Positions 16,368-25,806 of a stretch of DNA of 64,000 nucleotides are shown here, in pieces; position 1 is the first letter of the stretch, and each line of letters starts with the position of its first letter. Source of the stretch: an uncultured Paracoccaceae bacterium (lineage in GTDB: Bacteria > Pseudomonadota > Alphaproteobacteria > Rhodobacterales > Rhodobacteraceae). The position numbers and the translations under genes were made by a program. The stretch lies in assembly GCA_947501555.1 (NCBI GenBank), contig CANMWG010000002.1:630224-694223 (forward strand). The letters run 5' to 3'. The notes under the pieces are model-generated. The model was not told the origin of the DNA and made no database searches. It saw only the letters and a list, made by a program, of their open reading frames with translations.

Positions 16368-17510
16368 ATGACATACGATATTACCCTCACAGACCGCGGC
16401 TTGAACATCACGCTTGATGAGGCGCCGACCTACTTCAATGCCTTCTGGCTCCGGGATGCTTGCACCAGCTGCATCGATACGCAGACCCGTGAACGGATCT
16501 TCGACACCTCGGTCTTGGCCACGCCACCCAAGGTCAAAAAGGCTTGGGTTGAAGGTGATTTCCTCCAGATCGTTTGGGAGGGCGAAGACCATATCTCAAC
16601 CGTGCCCATGACGTTGCTGCACGACGTCGCGACCTATGGCCGGCCCTATGACCCCGCCGATCTGTCCCAAAACCGATGGATGGGCGACTTTGGCCCGCAG
16701 ATGGCACGCGTCGCGCAATCGGATGTGTTGCACACCGACGAAGGGCGCGCCCGGTTTACCCGGGCCATGATCGAAGACGGAATTGTGATTGTCACGGGCA
16801 TGGAACCGACCAAGGAAAGCCTGACCGACCTTGTCGGCACGCTCGGTTCCATCACACCCTCTGCCGAGGGTTATTTCTTCGAGGTCCGGGTCGAGATTGA
16901 ACCGACAAACCTTGCCTTCACCTCTGGCCCCTTGGAAATGCACACCGACCTACCGGGGGAAGAGGCCGCACCGGGCCTGCAGTTCCTGCATTGCTTAGAG
17001 AACACCGTTGAAGGCGGGCTTTCCCTGTTCTTGGATGGCGCCGCCGTGGCCGAGGCATTGCGCGAGGAAGACCCCGAAGCGTTTAATCTTCTAGCCACCC
17101 ATGACATTCCGTTCTTCTACCGCCACGACACGCTGGACTACCGCGCCCATCAACGGGTGATTGAGACAGATCAGCACGGCAACGTAACCGGGGTGACCAT
17201 TTCGCAGCACCTGCAAGACACAATAGACCTACCCCAAGACCTGCTGGATGATTACTACCCGGCCTTCGTCAAATTCATTCGCATGCTGCAGGAAGACCGC
17301 TTCTTGATGCGATTCCGGTCCGAGGCGGGCAACTGCGTCGTTTTCGACAACCATCGGATCGTTCATGGGCGCGAGGGCTATGTCGCGGACAGCGGCAGCC
17401 GTCACTTGCGCGGGTGCTATGCTGACAGGGGTGCGTTGCGCAGCACATATCGTGTCCTGGCGAAAAAGGGATTTGAAGGGTTGGCCGAGCCTGCCTTGAA
17501 GATGGCCTAA
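16368..17510 (+). CDS. Gamma-butyrobetaine dioxygenase-like Fe(II)/2-oxoglutarate oxygenase
   Basis: The 380-residue protein has the two-domain form of gamma-butyrobetaine and trimethyllysine dioxygenases. A small N-terminal zinc domain contains FWLRDACTSC (Cys32 and Cys35), followed by a TauD-type oxygenase domain. The iron ligands are His192 and Asp194 (MHTDLPGE) and His333 (IVHGREG). The ATG at 16368 lies 10 bases after the aldolase stop. An in-frame ATG at 16347 would overlap that gene, and the open frame upstream to 16134 is aldolase sequence in another frame. Hydroxylation of a quaternary-ammonium acid is likely; carnitine synthesis or breakdown is not proven. Confidence 0.83.
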   Translation: MTYDITLTDRGLNITLDEAPTYFNAFWLRDACTSCIDTQTRERIFDTSVLATPPKVKKAWVEGDFLQIVWEGEDHISTVPMTLLHDVATYGRPYDPADLSQNRWMGDFGPQMARVAQSDVLHTDEGRARFTRAMIEDGIVIVTGMEPTKESLTDLVGTLGSITPSAEGYFFEVRVEIEPTNLAFTSGPLEMHTDLPGEEAAPGLQFLHCLENTVEGGLSLFLDGAAVAEALREEDPEAFNLLATHDIPFFYRHDTLDYRAHQRVIETDQHGNVTGVTISQHLQDTIDLPQDLLDDYYPAFVKFIRMLQEDRFLMRFRSEAGNCVVFDNHRIVHGREGYVADSGSRHLRGCYADRGALRSTYRVLAKKGFEGLAEPALKMA

Positions 17511-17526
17511 AGCTGTTTTGCCGAGA

Positions 17527-18057
17527 TCACGCAGCCGCTTCTAATTGGTCGCGGGTGAAGACCGGAAACACAGGCAGGCCCGGGGTGCCCGCGATATGCG
17601 GTGCCCCTTCACCCCGCCAAATGGCGCAGACAACGGCATGAACATGCGCGCCTTCGGCAACCGCCAGTTCGTACGCGTCAGAGACGGCACCACCGGTGGT
17701 GATCACATCCTCAATGAAAGTGACCGTCTGACCCGCAACGTCCTGCCCCTCAATCGCGCGGCAGGTTCCGTAGGTCTTGGCTTCTTTGCGGACAAAGGCG
17801 GCCGGTAGCCCGGTTTCCAGTGAAATCCCAGTCACAAGCGGCACGCCGCCCAGTTCCAAACCCGCGATGATCTCAGTTCCTGCCGGGATCAGCTTTGCCA
17901 TTTCGGCGGCCAGTGGTTTCAACAGCTTAGGGCTGCCCTCAAAGCGGTACTTATCGAAATACGTATGTGTCGTTTGTCCGGACCGTAGGGTGAATCTGCC
18001 TTCAAGCGTTGCAATTGCCGCAATCTGTTTTGCCAAACTGTCGGTAGACTGTGTCAT
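17527..18057 (-). CDS. pyrE: Orotate phosphoribosyltransferase-like protein, short form
   Basis: A 176-residue phosphoribosyltransferase. The PRPP loop VTFIEDVITTGGA is at 112-124, and the RKEAKTYG stretch at 90-97 is the catalytic Lys region of orotate phosphoribosyltransferase. The known reaction is orotate plus PRPP to OMP. It is shorter than PyrE proteins of about 210-230 residues and sits among catabolic genes, 71 bases after the aldehyde dehydrogenase gene on the same strand, not beside pyrimidine genes. It may be a second PyrE or a paralogue with another base as substrate. Confidence 0.75.
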   Translation of the reverse strand: MTQSTDSLAKQIAAIATLEGRFTLRSGQTTHTYFDKYRFEGSPKLLKPLAAEMAKLIPAGTEIIAGLELGGVPLVTGISLETGLPAAFVRKEAKTYGTCRAIEGQDVAGQTVTFIEDVITTGGAVSDAYELAVAEGAHVHAVVCAIWRGEGAPHIAGTPGLPVFPVFTRDQLEAAA

Positions 18058-18128
18058 CGAAAAGCGCCCCTTGCCGCGTGCTATTGGCGCGCAGCACTAG
18101 ACAACCTTCGATGCCACGACAAGGCATC

Positions 18129-19559
18129 CTACCCCGTAAACGGTGGGCGGACCTTTACTTCGTAGAATTCTGCCAACCCATGCGCGCCGCCTTCGCGGCC
18201 ATTGCCAGATTGCTTGAATCCACCAAAAGGGGAGCCATAGTCAGTGCCGCGCCCGTTGATGTGAATGCCACCCGCCCGCAGACGTCGCACCACGCGTAAG
18301 GCACGTGCCTCATCCCCGGTTGAGACATAGGCATCCAGCCCGTAGGGCGTGTCATTGGCCATCGCAATGGCCTCTTCTTCCGTGTCAAACGGGATCATCA
18401 CCAGAACGGGGCCAAAAACTTCTTCTTGGGCAATCGCCATGTCGTTGGTCACGTCTGCGAACAGCGTTGGCTTGACGAACCAACCATCCTCAAACCCGGC
18501 AGGCTTACCTGTACCGCCTACGACCAACCGCGCGCCTTCATCAATGCCCTTTTGGATCATCAGCTGCACGCGGTCATACTGAATTTGATCGAAGAGCGGA
18601 CCGATGTGATCCCCCTCTTGCATCGGATCGCCGACGGCTTGGGCCTCGGCGGCCTCTGCTGCCAATTCAACGGCGCGGTCGTACACGCTGCGTTCCACCA
18701 ACATCCGGGTCGGGGCGTTGCAGGACTGACCTGTGTTTGAGAAACATTCGAAAACGCCTTCGGGGACACGCGCCTCCAAATCCGCATCCGCGAAGATGAC
18801 ATTCGGGGACTTCCCGCCCAATTCCAACGCTACACGTTTGATGCTGTCAGCGGCGTCTTTGGACACGATGGTTCCGGCACGGGTTGAGCCAGTAAATGAC
18901 ATCATCGCAACGTCAGGATGGCGCGACATGGCCGCACCAACCGTCGGACCGTCACCAAAAACGAGGTTAAACACACCAGCCGGAAAACCCGCCGCGTCGA
19001 TCATTTCGGCGTAAAGCTTGGCCGAAAGCGGCGTGTGCTCAGACGGTTTCAAAACGCAAGTATTGCCTGCCGCCAAAGCAGGGATGACCTTCAGTGAAAT
19101 CTGGTTAACCGGCCAGTTCCAAGGGGTGATCAGCCCGCACACCCCAATGGGTTCATGGGACAAGATATCGCCGTTAGGCAGGGTCTTTTCTTCGTCCATC
19201 GCATCAAATGCGTCTAGAAAAGCACGCAGATGCCCGGTGCCTGAGGCCGCCTGTTGTTCGCGGGACAAGGTAATTGGCGCACCCATTTCAGCGGTGATCG
19301 CTTGGGCCATTTCTTCTTCGCGGGCTTCACTGATCTCAAGCAAGCGTGCCAACAAGGCGCGGCGCTCTGCCTTGGGTGTCAGGCCCCATGTCTCAAAAGC
19401 TGCCTTGGCAGCTGCAACAGCGCAATCCACATCCGCACCGCCGCCCAATGACAATGTGCCGATTTGCGCATTCGTGGCAGGGTTCTTGATCGGCATTGTT
19501 TCTGCATGCTGTGGTGCGACCCACATGCCATCGATGTAGAATTGGGTAACATCCGTCAT
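18129..19559 (-). CDS. NAD(P)-dependent aldehyde dehydrogenase
   Basis: A 476-residue protein of standard family length. The catalytic Cys280 lies in NTGQSCNAP and the general base Glu246 in VALELGGKSPN. The cofactor segment TPWNWPVNQ (145-153) and FTGSTRAG (222-229) are intact. It overlaps the upstream GMC oxidoreductase gene by 4 bases, so the pair should oxidise an alcohol to the acid by way of the aldehyde. The substrate is unknown. Confidence 0.9.
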   Translation of the reverse strand: MTDVTQFYIDGMWVAPQHAETMPIKNPATNAQIGTLSLGGGADVDCAVAAAKAAFETWGLTPKAERRALLARLLEISEAREEEMAQAITAEMGAPITLSREQQAASGTGHLRAFLDAFDAMDEEKTLPNGDILSHEPIGVCGLITPWNWPVNQISLKVIPALAAGNTCVLKPSEHTPLSAKLYAEMIDAAGFPAGVFNLVFGDGPTVGAAMSRHPDVAMMSFTGSTRAGTIVSKDAADSIKRVALELGGKSPNVIFADADLEARVPEGVFECFSNTGQSCNAPTRMLVERSVYDRAVELAAEAAEAQAVGDPMQEGDHIGPLFDQIQYDRVQLMIQKGIDEGARLVVGGTGKPAGFEDGWFVKPTLFADVTNDMAIAQEEVFGPVLVMIPFDTEEEAIAMANDTPYGLDAYVSTGDEARALRVVRRLRAGGIHINGRGTDYGSPFGGFKQSGNGREGGAHGLAEFYEVKVRPPFTG

Positions 19560-21127
19560 TTGTTGTCCTCAAGGATAAGCGCGGCCGCACGCGCAGCCAG
19601 CATCATAGTTGGGGCGTTGGTATTGCCCGATGTAATATTTGGGAAGGCCGAGGCATCAACCACGCGCAACCGGCTGGTGCCATGTACACGCAGCCGGGCA
19701 TCGACCACGGACCGGGCCGGGTCACTGCCCATGCGACAGGTGCAGCTTGGGTGATATACTGTTGAGGCCCGTTCCCGAAAGTCTTGCAGCAGACCGGCCT
19801 CATCCAAAGCCATCAAATCCGGTCCAATCGCGTCGCGCCGGGCGCGGGTCAACGTATCGCTCTGCGCCAAATGCTGCAACAACCGTCCAGCACGAATAGC
19901 ACCGCGCTGATCCTCTTCCGCGTCAAGCGAGTTCGGGTGAATCTCGGGTTCATCATCAGGCGACGGGGATGCGATCTGAATCGTACCACGGCTGACAGGG
20001 CGGCAGGGCTGCGCAGACAGGATATACCCCGGTGCCGCCGTTACTTTCGGCCCCTTTGGACCGGCGGAATAGACGATTGGGTTGCAATAAATCTGTGTAT
20101 CCAAGGTCCCATCATCGTCAGAGGCAATATAACCGCCCACCTGATTAACAGGCACCGACAGCGCACCACCGCGCGTCGCCAGATATTGCACACCCTGCTT
20201 TATGCGCCCGAAAGCCCGGCCCAGGATATTGTTCAACGTCTTGGGATGGGCCGCAAAGCTATAGGTGATCGACAGATGATCCTGTAGTCCGCGCCCTACT
20301 TCAGACAGTGGGTTTTGGACCGCGATCCCTTGGGCCTGCAGCACCTCTGAAGGACCCACCCCGGACAGTTGTAAAATCTGCGGGGAATGTACGGCGCCAG
20401 CAGACAGAATGACTTCTGCGCGTGCGGTCGCGCGGCGGATTTCACCGCCCTGCCGATAGATCACACCGCGTGCTGCCCCATCTTCAATCTCAATGCGTTG
20501 CACATGGGCGCGCGTCTCCAAACGCACGCCGCCACGGCGCAAAGCGGGACGCAAGAAAGCATCAGCCGCCGACCAACGACGGCCTTTCCAAACAGTGCTT
20601 TGATAGCGGCCCAGCCCCGCGTCCCCGCTATTCAGGTTATCTGACAGTGGCCAATCGACCTCTTCTGCGGCGGACAGGAAGTTGTCAGAGAAAGGATGCA
20701 TATGGCGGCTTAGGTCACTGACCCGCACCGGACCGCCGCCATTATGATGCTCTAGGCTGTCATAGACGCCGCTGACTGTTGACCAATCCCATCCGGGTGC
20801 ATCTGCCGCCCAATCATCAAAGTCATGGGCCAATCCGCGCATGTAGGACATCGCATTGACCGAACTACAGCCGCCCACAACCCGGCCACGTGGCCACGAG
20901 ATACGGCGCCCTGCGAGCCCGGCATCGGGCTGCGGTTTGCAGTCTACGGTTAGTTGCGGATCATTGTGGGTAAAGGCATAACCCAAGGGCACCTTGATCC
21001 AGAACCGGGCATCCGATCCGCCAGATTCCAAAACCAAGACACGGGTGCGGGGGTCCGCAGACAACCGTTCTGCCAAAACACAACCGGCAGAGCCCGCCCC
21101 GATAATGATATAGTCGTATTCCGCCAC
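19556..21127 (-). CDS. GMC family FAD-dependent alcohol/choline dehydrogenase-like oxidoreductase
   Basis: The protein starts with the FAD motif IIIGAGSAGCVLA and shows the GMC signatures GGCSSVNAM (near 80-90) and GAVHSPQILQLSGVG. The C-terminal active site is present as HPSCTCRMG followed by DASAFPNITSGNTNAP. I choose GTG at 21127 because GAAGGAA lies about 6 bases before it, giving MAEYDYIIIGAG and 523 residues; a GTG at 21145 would place that ribosome-binding site inside the gene. Choline dehydrogenase is the best-known relative, but other polar alcohols are possible. It forms an operon with the aldehyde dehydrogenase and diverges from a LysR-type gene. Confidence 0.87.
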   Translation of the reverse strand: MAEYDYIIIGAGSAGCVLAERLSADPRTRVLVLESGGSDARFWIKVPLGYAFTHNDPQLTVDCKPQPDAGLAGRRISWPRGRVVGGCSSVNAMSYMRGLAHDFDDWAADAPGWDWSTVSGVYDSLEHHNGGGPVRVSDLSRHMHPFSDNFLSAAEEVDWPLSDNLNSGDAGLGRYQSTVWKGRRWSAADAFLRPALRRGGVRLETRAHVQRIEIEDGAARGVIYRQGGEIRRATARAEVILSAGAVHSPQILQLSGVGPSEVLQAQGIAVQNPLSEVGRGLQDHLSITYSFAAHPKTLNNILGRAFGRIKQGVQYLATRGGALSVPVNQVGGYIASDDDGTLDTQIYCNPIVYSAGPKGPKVTAAPGYILSAQPCRPVSRGTIQIASPSPDDEPEIHPNSLDAEEDQRGAIRAGRLLQHLAQSDTLTRARRDAIGPDLMALDEAGLLQDFRERASTVYHPSCTCRMGSDPARSVVDARLRVHGTSRLRVVDASAFPNITSGNTNAPTMMLAARAAALILEDNK

Positions 21128-21292
21128 AGGCTTTCCTTCACGCACGACGCTGTATCTAGCGGTTTGAGCAGACTTCCAGAAACAACGGTTTCGCGGGATA
21201 AGGGGCGATATTTTTTTATGCCAACCTGTGTAGGCCCTATTTTCATTTTATCAGATTCGGTCCAAGACTACGGAAACGGGACGGAGCTTTAC

Positions 21293-22171
21293 ATGTCCAA
21301 ACTGCCACATGTCCCTTGGTTGCGGGCGTTTGAGGCTGCTGCACGACACAGCAGTTTCTCAGCTGCGGCTGATGAGCTGAACCTCACCCCCGCCGCCGTG
21401 AGCCAACACATTCGGCTGCTTGAACGACACGTCGGCGTTGATCTCTTCAAGCGTCTGCCGCACGGCGTCGTGTTGACGGATACGGGGCAGGCCTATGCAT
21501 TGCCTATCCGCCGCGCTTTCGCGGAAATGCAAGACGCAACATCAAGCCTTTTCACAAAGCAAAAACGACGACGGCTACACGTTCGGACCTCAGTGACTTA
21601 CGGCGCGCTGGTGCTGGGGCCACGGCTTGCTGAATTCTCAGAACTGCACCCGGACATCGAATTACACGTCTCTACAGCTGTTTGGTCAGATCGCATCGAC
21701 GATCGGCGGATCGATATCGACATCCGTTACGGCACTGGCAACTGGACAGATCAACATATGTGGCAATTGTCGCAAGAGGTTGGTGTTATCGTATGTACCG
21801 CTGCATATGCCGCGAAATTCGGAAGCACGCCAGATATCTCTGCCCTCGCAGCCGATCATCGCTTGCTCGTCATGGGGTCCGAGGTCGAATGGCAGCGGCT
21901 GTCCTCGCACTATGGGCTGGAACTGGGCGGCTCTTCGCAAAGCACAACCGCCGATTCCTCAATTATGGCCCTGCAAATCCTGCTCGGTGGGTCGAATGCT
22001 GCAATCATCCACGAAAGCTTTGCGCAGAACTATTTGGAACAGGGACTCTTGGTCAGCCCGTTTGAATATCGGCTTCCAATCCGAGAGTCCTACTTCATGA
22101 TCGTTGGGAACAATGCGCTCGACCGGTCCGAGGTCACTGATTTCCGCGACTGGTTGGTCGGTGGGAAATAG
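21293..22171 (+). CDS. LysR family regulator, GcvA-like
   Basis: The 292-residue protein begins MSKLPHVPWLRAFEAAARH and carries the helix-turn-helix SFSAAADELNLTPAAVSQHI followed by VGVDLFKRLPHG, characteristic of the GcvA-like branch. The ATG at 21293 has GGAG about 7 bases upstream. The open frame runs back to 20954, but that part is antisense to the GMC gene. It is divergently arranged with the GMC/aldehyde dehydrogenase operon, the usual position for its regulator. No operator was identified with confidence in the 165 bases between the two starts. Confidence 0.85.
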   Translation: MSKLPHVPWLRAFEAAARHSSFSAAADELNLTPAAVSQHIRLLERHVGVDLFKRLPHGVVLTDTGQAYALPIRRAFAEMQDATSSLFTKQKRRRLHVRTSVTYGALVLGPRLAEFSELHPDIELHVSTAVWSDRIDDRRIDIDIRYGTGNWTDQHMWQLSQEVGVIVCTAAYAAKFGSTPDISALAADHRLLVMGSEVEWQRLSSHYGLELGGSSQSTTADSSIMALQILLGGSNAAIIHESFAQNYLEQGLLVSPFEYRLPIRESYFMIVGNNALDRSEVTDFRDWLVGGK

Positions 22172-22194
22172 AGGGCCAAGCCGCAATAGGTCAT

Positions 22195-23055
22195 TCACTC
22201 AGACAGAACCCGCCAAACAAGGTCTTGCATCCAACGGGCTTGCTCAACGCTTTGCGGGGGTGAGATATCCGTGCGTTGGGGCAATCCACGAGGGTCACGG
22301 CCAAAGATCACCGCGTAATGGGCCAACGAAATGTAATAGGCCCCCAGATCATTGACATGGATGTCATCAAGAAAGATGTCCGAAATATCAGTCAGTCCCG
22401 GCGCACGCCCCGCTTCTATTTCGTCATAGATCGCTGCCATCAGTTCAGGACCGGGGATCAATTTCATCTCAGGTGATCCTGCAGGGCGATTTGCATTCAC
22501 ATGGTCACGGATGCTTTCCCATCTCGCCATTTCCAGCGGCATCCGGTCGCGGAACGGGATATGGCTTTCTTCATCGCTGTCATCGCTATTGTAGTTCGGC
22601 CCGCTATTGATGCTGACCCAAGATGCGTAAAGAATCGTCTCAGCCCCATTGCCATCATTTCCGTTGGTCCAGGCATGGTTGAACCAATGCAAAGCTTGAC
22701 CGTGGGAATCGTGATATACAATCGTGCTTTCAACGGGCACGCGTTCAGTGAGAACAAGCAGATCGTAATTTGCGATGTCGTAACGCGCGTCAGTGCCGCT
22801 ATTTGGGTCAGCTTTATCCCAACGCCAATCCATCGGGCTGCCCGGCATTGTGGATTTATCCATGACAGGCTGACGCATACCGGACGCTCTGAGCATGTTC
22901 CGTAGCGGATCAAAAAGCCCATCTGTTAGACTGTGCCCTGACTGGATGACACGCAGTGTCAGCGGTCTTTCCTGCGCATGCATCAATGTTGTTTGGAGGA
23001 GAATGAGTGTAGCCGCTAGAGAGACCCCAAACAGACGCAAACTCTTCAATAACAT
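22195..23055 (-). CDS. Secreted SGNH-hydrolase-like protein A
   Basis: A 286-residue protein with a clear signal peptide (MLLKSLRLFGVSLAATLILL, then a cleavage site near HAQ). The mature start IQSGHSLTDG resembles the Ser block of SGNH/GDSL hydrolases and LDDIHVNDLGAYY matches the Asp-x-x-His block, so Ser and His/Asp catalytic positions are present. Start ATG 23055 has GAGGG about 8 bases upstream; GTG 23082 does not. It shares these blocks and the tail DIHxNDxGAY...HYAV...P.GLP with the gene at 33076-34008. SGNH proteins in glycan loci often add or remove acyl groups; that role is inferred. Confidence 0.65.
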   Translation of the reverse strand: MLLKSLRLFGVSLAATLILLQTTLMHAQERPLTLRVIQSGHSLTDGLFDPLRNMLRASGMRQPVMDKSTMPGSPMDWRWDKADPNSGTDARYDIANYDLLVLTERVPVESTIVYHDSHGQALHWFNHAWTNGNDGNGAETILYASWVSINSGPNYNSDDSDEESHIPFRDRMPLEMARWESIRDHVNANRPAGSPEMKLIPGPELMAAIYDEIEAGRAPGLTDISDIFLDDIHVNDLGAYYISLAHYAVIFGRDPRGLPQRTDISPPQSVEQARWMQDLVWRVLSE

Positions 23056-23326
23056 AATCAATTCCCTCAATATCACATTCACTAAACGCGCTTAAAGCCC
23101 CCTAACCATACACCGACCCCGCACTGCAGTCATCTATCACTTTTTGAAAGTTACATGCGGCCTTCCAAAGCGGCAAAACGCCGCCTATGTTTCAAGAAAC
23201 ACTTCATCCAAACACTTTATAACAGCTACATAGAGGTTAAGCATTTTCTTGGCTACTGCACCCATGGATTTTCAAACAAAAATGACTTAGACGGAACTCT
23301 TTGGTAATAGGTAAGTCGCCTGAACA

Positions 23327-23893
23327 ATGATAAATAAGACCCATCTGGATGGCGTTGTTGAAGTTACACCGCGTCGGTTTTCCGACAACAGAGGCCATTT
23401 TTCTGAAACATATAACATAGAAACATTTGCCGAACTCGGAATCACCACGCAGTTCGTACAAGACAACCAATCCTACAGTTGCGATCAGGGCACCGTGCGC
23501 GGGCTGCACTATCAGGCGCCCCCTTCCGCACAGGCCAAGCTGGTACGTGTTTTGCAAGGCGTGATCTGGGATGTAGCCGTTGATGTGCGCCGTGCGTCGC
23601 CAACTTACGGGCAATGGGTCGGGGTTGAGCTATCCGATGAAAAAGGCAATCAGCTGCTGATCCCAGAAGGTTTTTTGCACGGATTTGTCACGCGCACCCC
23701 GGATTGCATAGTTGCTTACAAATGCTCTGACACATACGCGCCCAGCACCGAGGGCTCTGTGCGGTTTGACGATCCTGATCTGGCGATTGACTGGGGCATT
23801 CCGACGAATCAGGCTGTCCTGTCAGACAAGGATGCGGTCGCGCCGTCTTTTGCTGACCTCAAATCACCGTTCCAGTATGAGACCTCACTATGA
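23327..23893 (+). CDS. rfbC: dTDP-4-dehydrorhamnose 3,5-epimerase
   Basis: The 188-residue cupin-type epimerase has family motifs [14 protein letters not shown] with catalytic His61, KLVRVLQG and IPEGFLHGF. It converts dTDP-4-keto-6-deoxyglucose to dTDP-4-keto-rhamnose. It is the first gene of the long plus-strand operon and overlaps rfbB by 4 bases. The 271 bases before it, back to the SGNH gene, are AT-rich and hold no gene I can see; they should contain the operon promoter, but I could not pick a convincing one. The ribosome-binding site is weak. Confidence 0.95.
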   Translation: MINKTHLDGVVEVTPRRFSDNRGHFSETYNIETFAELGITTQFVQDNQSYSCDQGTVRGLHYQAPPSAQAKLVRVLQGVIWDVAVDVRRASPTYGQWVGVELSDEKGNQLLIPEGFLHGFVTRTPDCIVAYKCSDTYAPSTEGSVRFDDPDLAIDWGIPTNQAVLSDKDAVAPSFADLKSPFQYETSL

Positions 23894-24927
23894 AAATTCT
23901 TGTCACAGGTGGCGCTGGCTTCATTGGTTCCGCCGTTGTCAGGTTGGCCGTAGCGCAAGGACACACGATCGTTAATCTGGATGCGCTGACCTATGCCGCC
24001 TGTTTGGCAAATGTGGCCAGCGTGGCAGACAACCCGCTCTACGCTTTTGAGCAAGCCAATATTTGTGACCGCCCCGCGTTGGACCGGGTCCTCGCATACC
24101 ATAAGCCTGACGCAATCATGCATTTGGCGGCAGAATCACACGTCGACCGATCCATCGATGGGCCCGGTACTTTCATCGAAACCAATATAAGCGGGACATA
24201 TACTTTGCTGGAAGCGGCCCGGGCGTATTGGGAGAACTCTGGAAAGCCTGACGATTTCCGATTCCATCATGTCTCAACGGATGAGGTTTATGGCTCGCTT
24301 GGGGCGGATGGGCAATTCACCGAAACAACGCCTTATGATCCACGCAGCCCCTATTCTGCCTCGAAAGCCGCCAGCGATCATCTGGTACGGGCCTGGGCCG
24401 AAACCTATGGTTTGCCGGTTGTGTTGACGAACTGCTCAAATAACTATGGCCCCTTCCATTTCCCGGAAAAGCTGATCCCAGTGGTGATCCTGAACGCGCT
24501 GCACGGCAAGCCGATCCCAGTCTACGGCAAGGGCGAAAATGTGCGCGATTGGCTCTACGTGGAAGACCACGCAGACGCACTGCTGACGGTTCTCGCGCGC
24601 GGCGCATTGGGGCGCTGCTATAATATTGGCGGCGAAAACGAGGCGCGCAATATCGATCTTGTGACGATGATTTGCACCTTGCTTGACCAGCACCGGCCCG
24701 AAGCGGCCCCGCATGCCGATCTTATTACCTATGTCACCGATCGCCCCGGCCATGATCTACGCTATGCGATTGATCCAACGCGCATCCGAGAAGAGCTGGG
24801 CTGGCGTCCCTCAGTGACGTTAGAGCAAGGATTGGAAAAAACCGTGGCGTGGTATCTGGATAACCCCGATTGGTGGCAGCCGTTATTGGATCGCGATGGT
24901 GTCGGTGCCCGATTGGGTACGGCATGA
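23890..24927 (+). CDS. rfbB: dTDP-glucose 4,6-dehydratase
   Basis: A 345-residue extended short-chain dehydrogenase. The NAD motif GGAGFIG is at 7-13, the catalytic Thr130-Asp131-Glu132 (STDEVYG) and Tyr155/Lys159 (YSASK) are intact. It converts dTDP-glucose to dTDP-4-keto-6-deoxyglucose, the branch point for dTDP-rhamnose and for amino-deoxysugars. It overlaps rfbC and rfbD by 4 bases each. Downstream use may include both the rhamnose genes here and the aminotransferase at 49845-50957. Confidence 0.95.
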   Translation: MKILVTGGAGFIGSAVVRLAVAQGHTIVNLDALTYAACLANVASVADNPLYAFEQANICDRPALDRVLAYHKPDAIMHLAAESHVDRSIDGPGTFIETNISGTYTLLEAARAYWENSGKPDDFRFHHVSTDEVYGSLGADGQFTETTPYDPRSPYSASKAASDHLVRAWAETYGLPVVLTNCSNNYGPFHFPEKLIPVVILNALHGKPIPVYGKGENVRDWLYVEDHADALLTVLARGALGRCYNIGGENEARNIDLVTMICTLLDQHRPEAAPHADLITYVTDRPGHDLRYAIDPTRIREELGWRPSVTLEQGLEKTVAWYLDNPDWWQPLLDRDGVGARLGTA

Positions 24928-25778
24928 AGATCCTCGTTTTCGGGAAAACCGGACAGGTTGCGCGCGCACTGATTGCGGCTTGCAAGCAAGATGGAACCGC
25001 GATCGTCACGCTACCTCGTGCGCAAGCTGATCTGAGTGATCCTGACGGCTGTGCCGCAATAATTGCCGAAACGGACGCGGATGTCGTGATCAACGCAGCG
25101 GCCTGGACAGCTGTTGACGATGCCGAGGAAAACGAAGCCACAGCACATGTGATCAACGCCAACGCGCCCGGTGCCATGGCGCGTGCCTGCGCAAAGCGAA
25201 CAATCCCCTTCATCCAGATATCAACCGACTACGTCTTTGACGGGTCCGAGGGGGCGGCTTGGGCGCCTGATGATCAAACCAACCCGCTAGGTGCTTATGG
25301 GCGGACCAAGCTCGCCGGAGAGCAGGCCGTCGCAGCGGCAGGGGGCACGTATGTCATCTTGCGAACAGCATGGGTCTTTGACGACGAAGGCAAGAACTTC
25401 GTCACAACAATGTTGCGGCTATCCGAGACACGGAACGCATTGAACGTTGTCGCTGATCAGACCGGGGGACCGACCCCCGCCAAGGCGATCGCAGAGGCTT
25501 GCTTGACCATTTCCAAGGCACTTGTAGCCGGTAAGAGTGTCAGCGGAACCTATCATTTCAGCGGCACGCCTGATGTGTCATGGGCAGAATTCGCCCGCGC
25601 AATTTTTGCGGCAGCGGGACGCGATGTCACGGTCACGGATATTCCATCGTCGGCCTACCCCACCCCGGCCAAACGCCCAGCAAATTCCAGATTGGATTGT
25701 GCCGACTTGGAGAGGGCTTTGGGCATCAAACGGCCGGCTTGGAAGGACGCAATTGCGAGAATGTTAACCTCCGCATAA
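24924..25778 (+). CDS. rfbD: dTDP-4-dehydrorhamnose reductase
   Basis: The 284-residue reductase starts [16 protein letters not shown] with the NADPH loop. It has STDYVFDG (100-107) and the catalytic Tyr125/Lys129 (YGRTK). It makes dTDP-L-rhamnose. The ATG at 24924 overlaps the rfbB stop (ATGA); the open frame back to 24870 is rfbB sequence in another frame. A 28-base gap, the largest inside this operon, separates it from rfbA. Confidence 0.94.
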   Translation: MKILVFGKTGQVARALIAACKQDGTAIVTLPRAQADLSDPDGCAAIIAETDADVVINAAAWTAVDDAEENEATAHVINANAPGAMARACAKRTIPFIQISTDYVFDGSEGAAWAPDDQTNPLGAYGRTKLAGEQAVAAAGGTYVILRTAWVFDDEGKNFVTTMLRLSETRNALNVVADQTGGPTPAKAIAEACLTISKALVAGKSVSGTYHFSGTPDVSWAEFARAIFAAAGRDVTVTDIPSSAYPTPAKRPANSRLDCADLERALGIKRPAWKDAIARMLTSA

Positions 25779-25806
25779 GCTGCGGATGAAGTGTTAGGAC
25801 TGTGTC

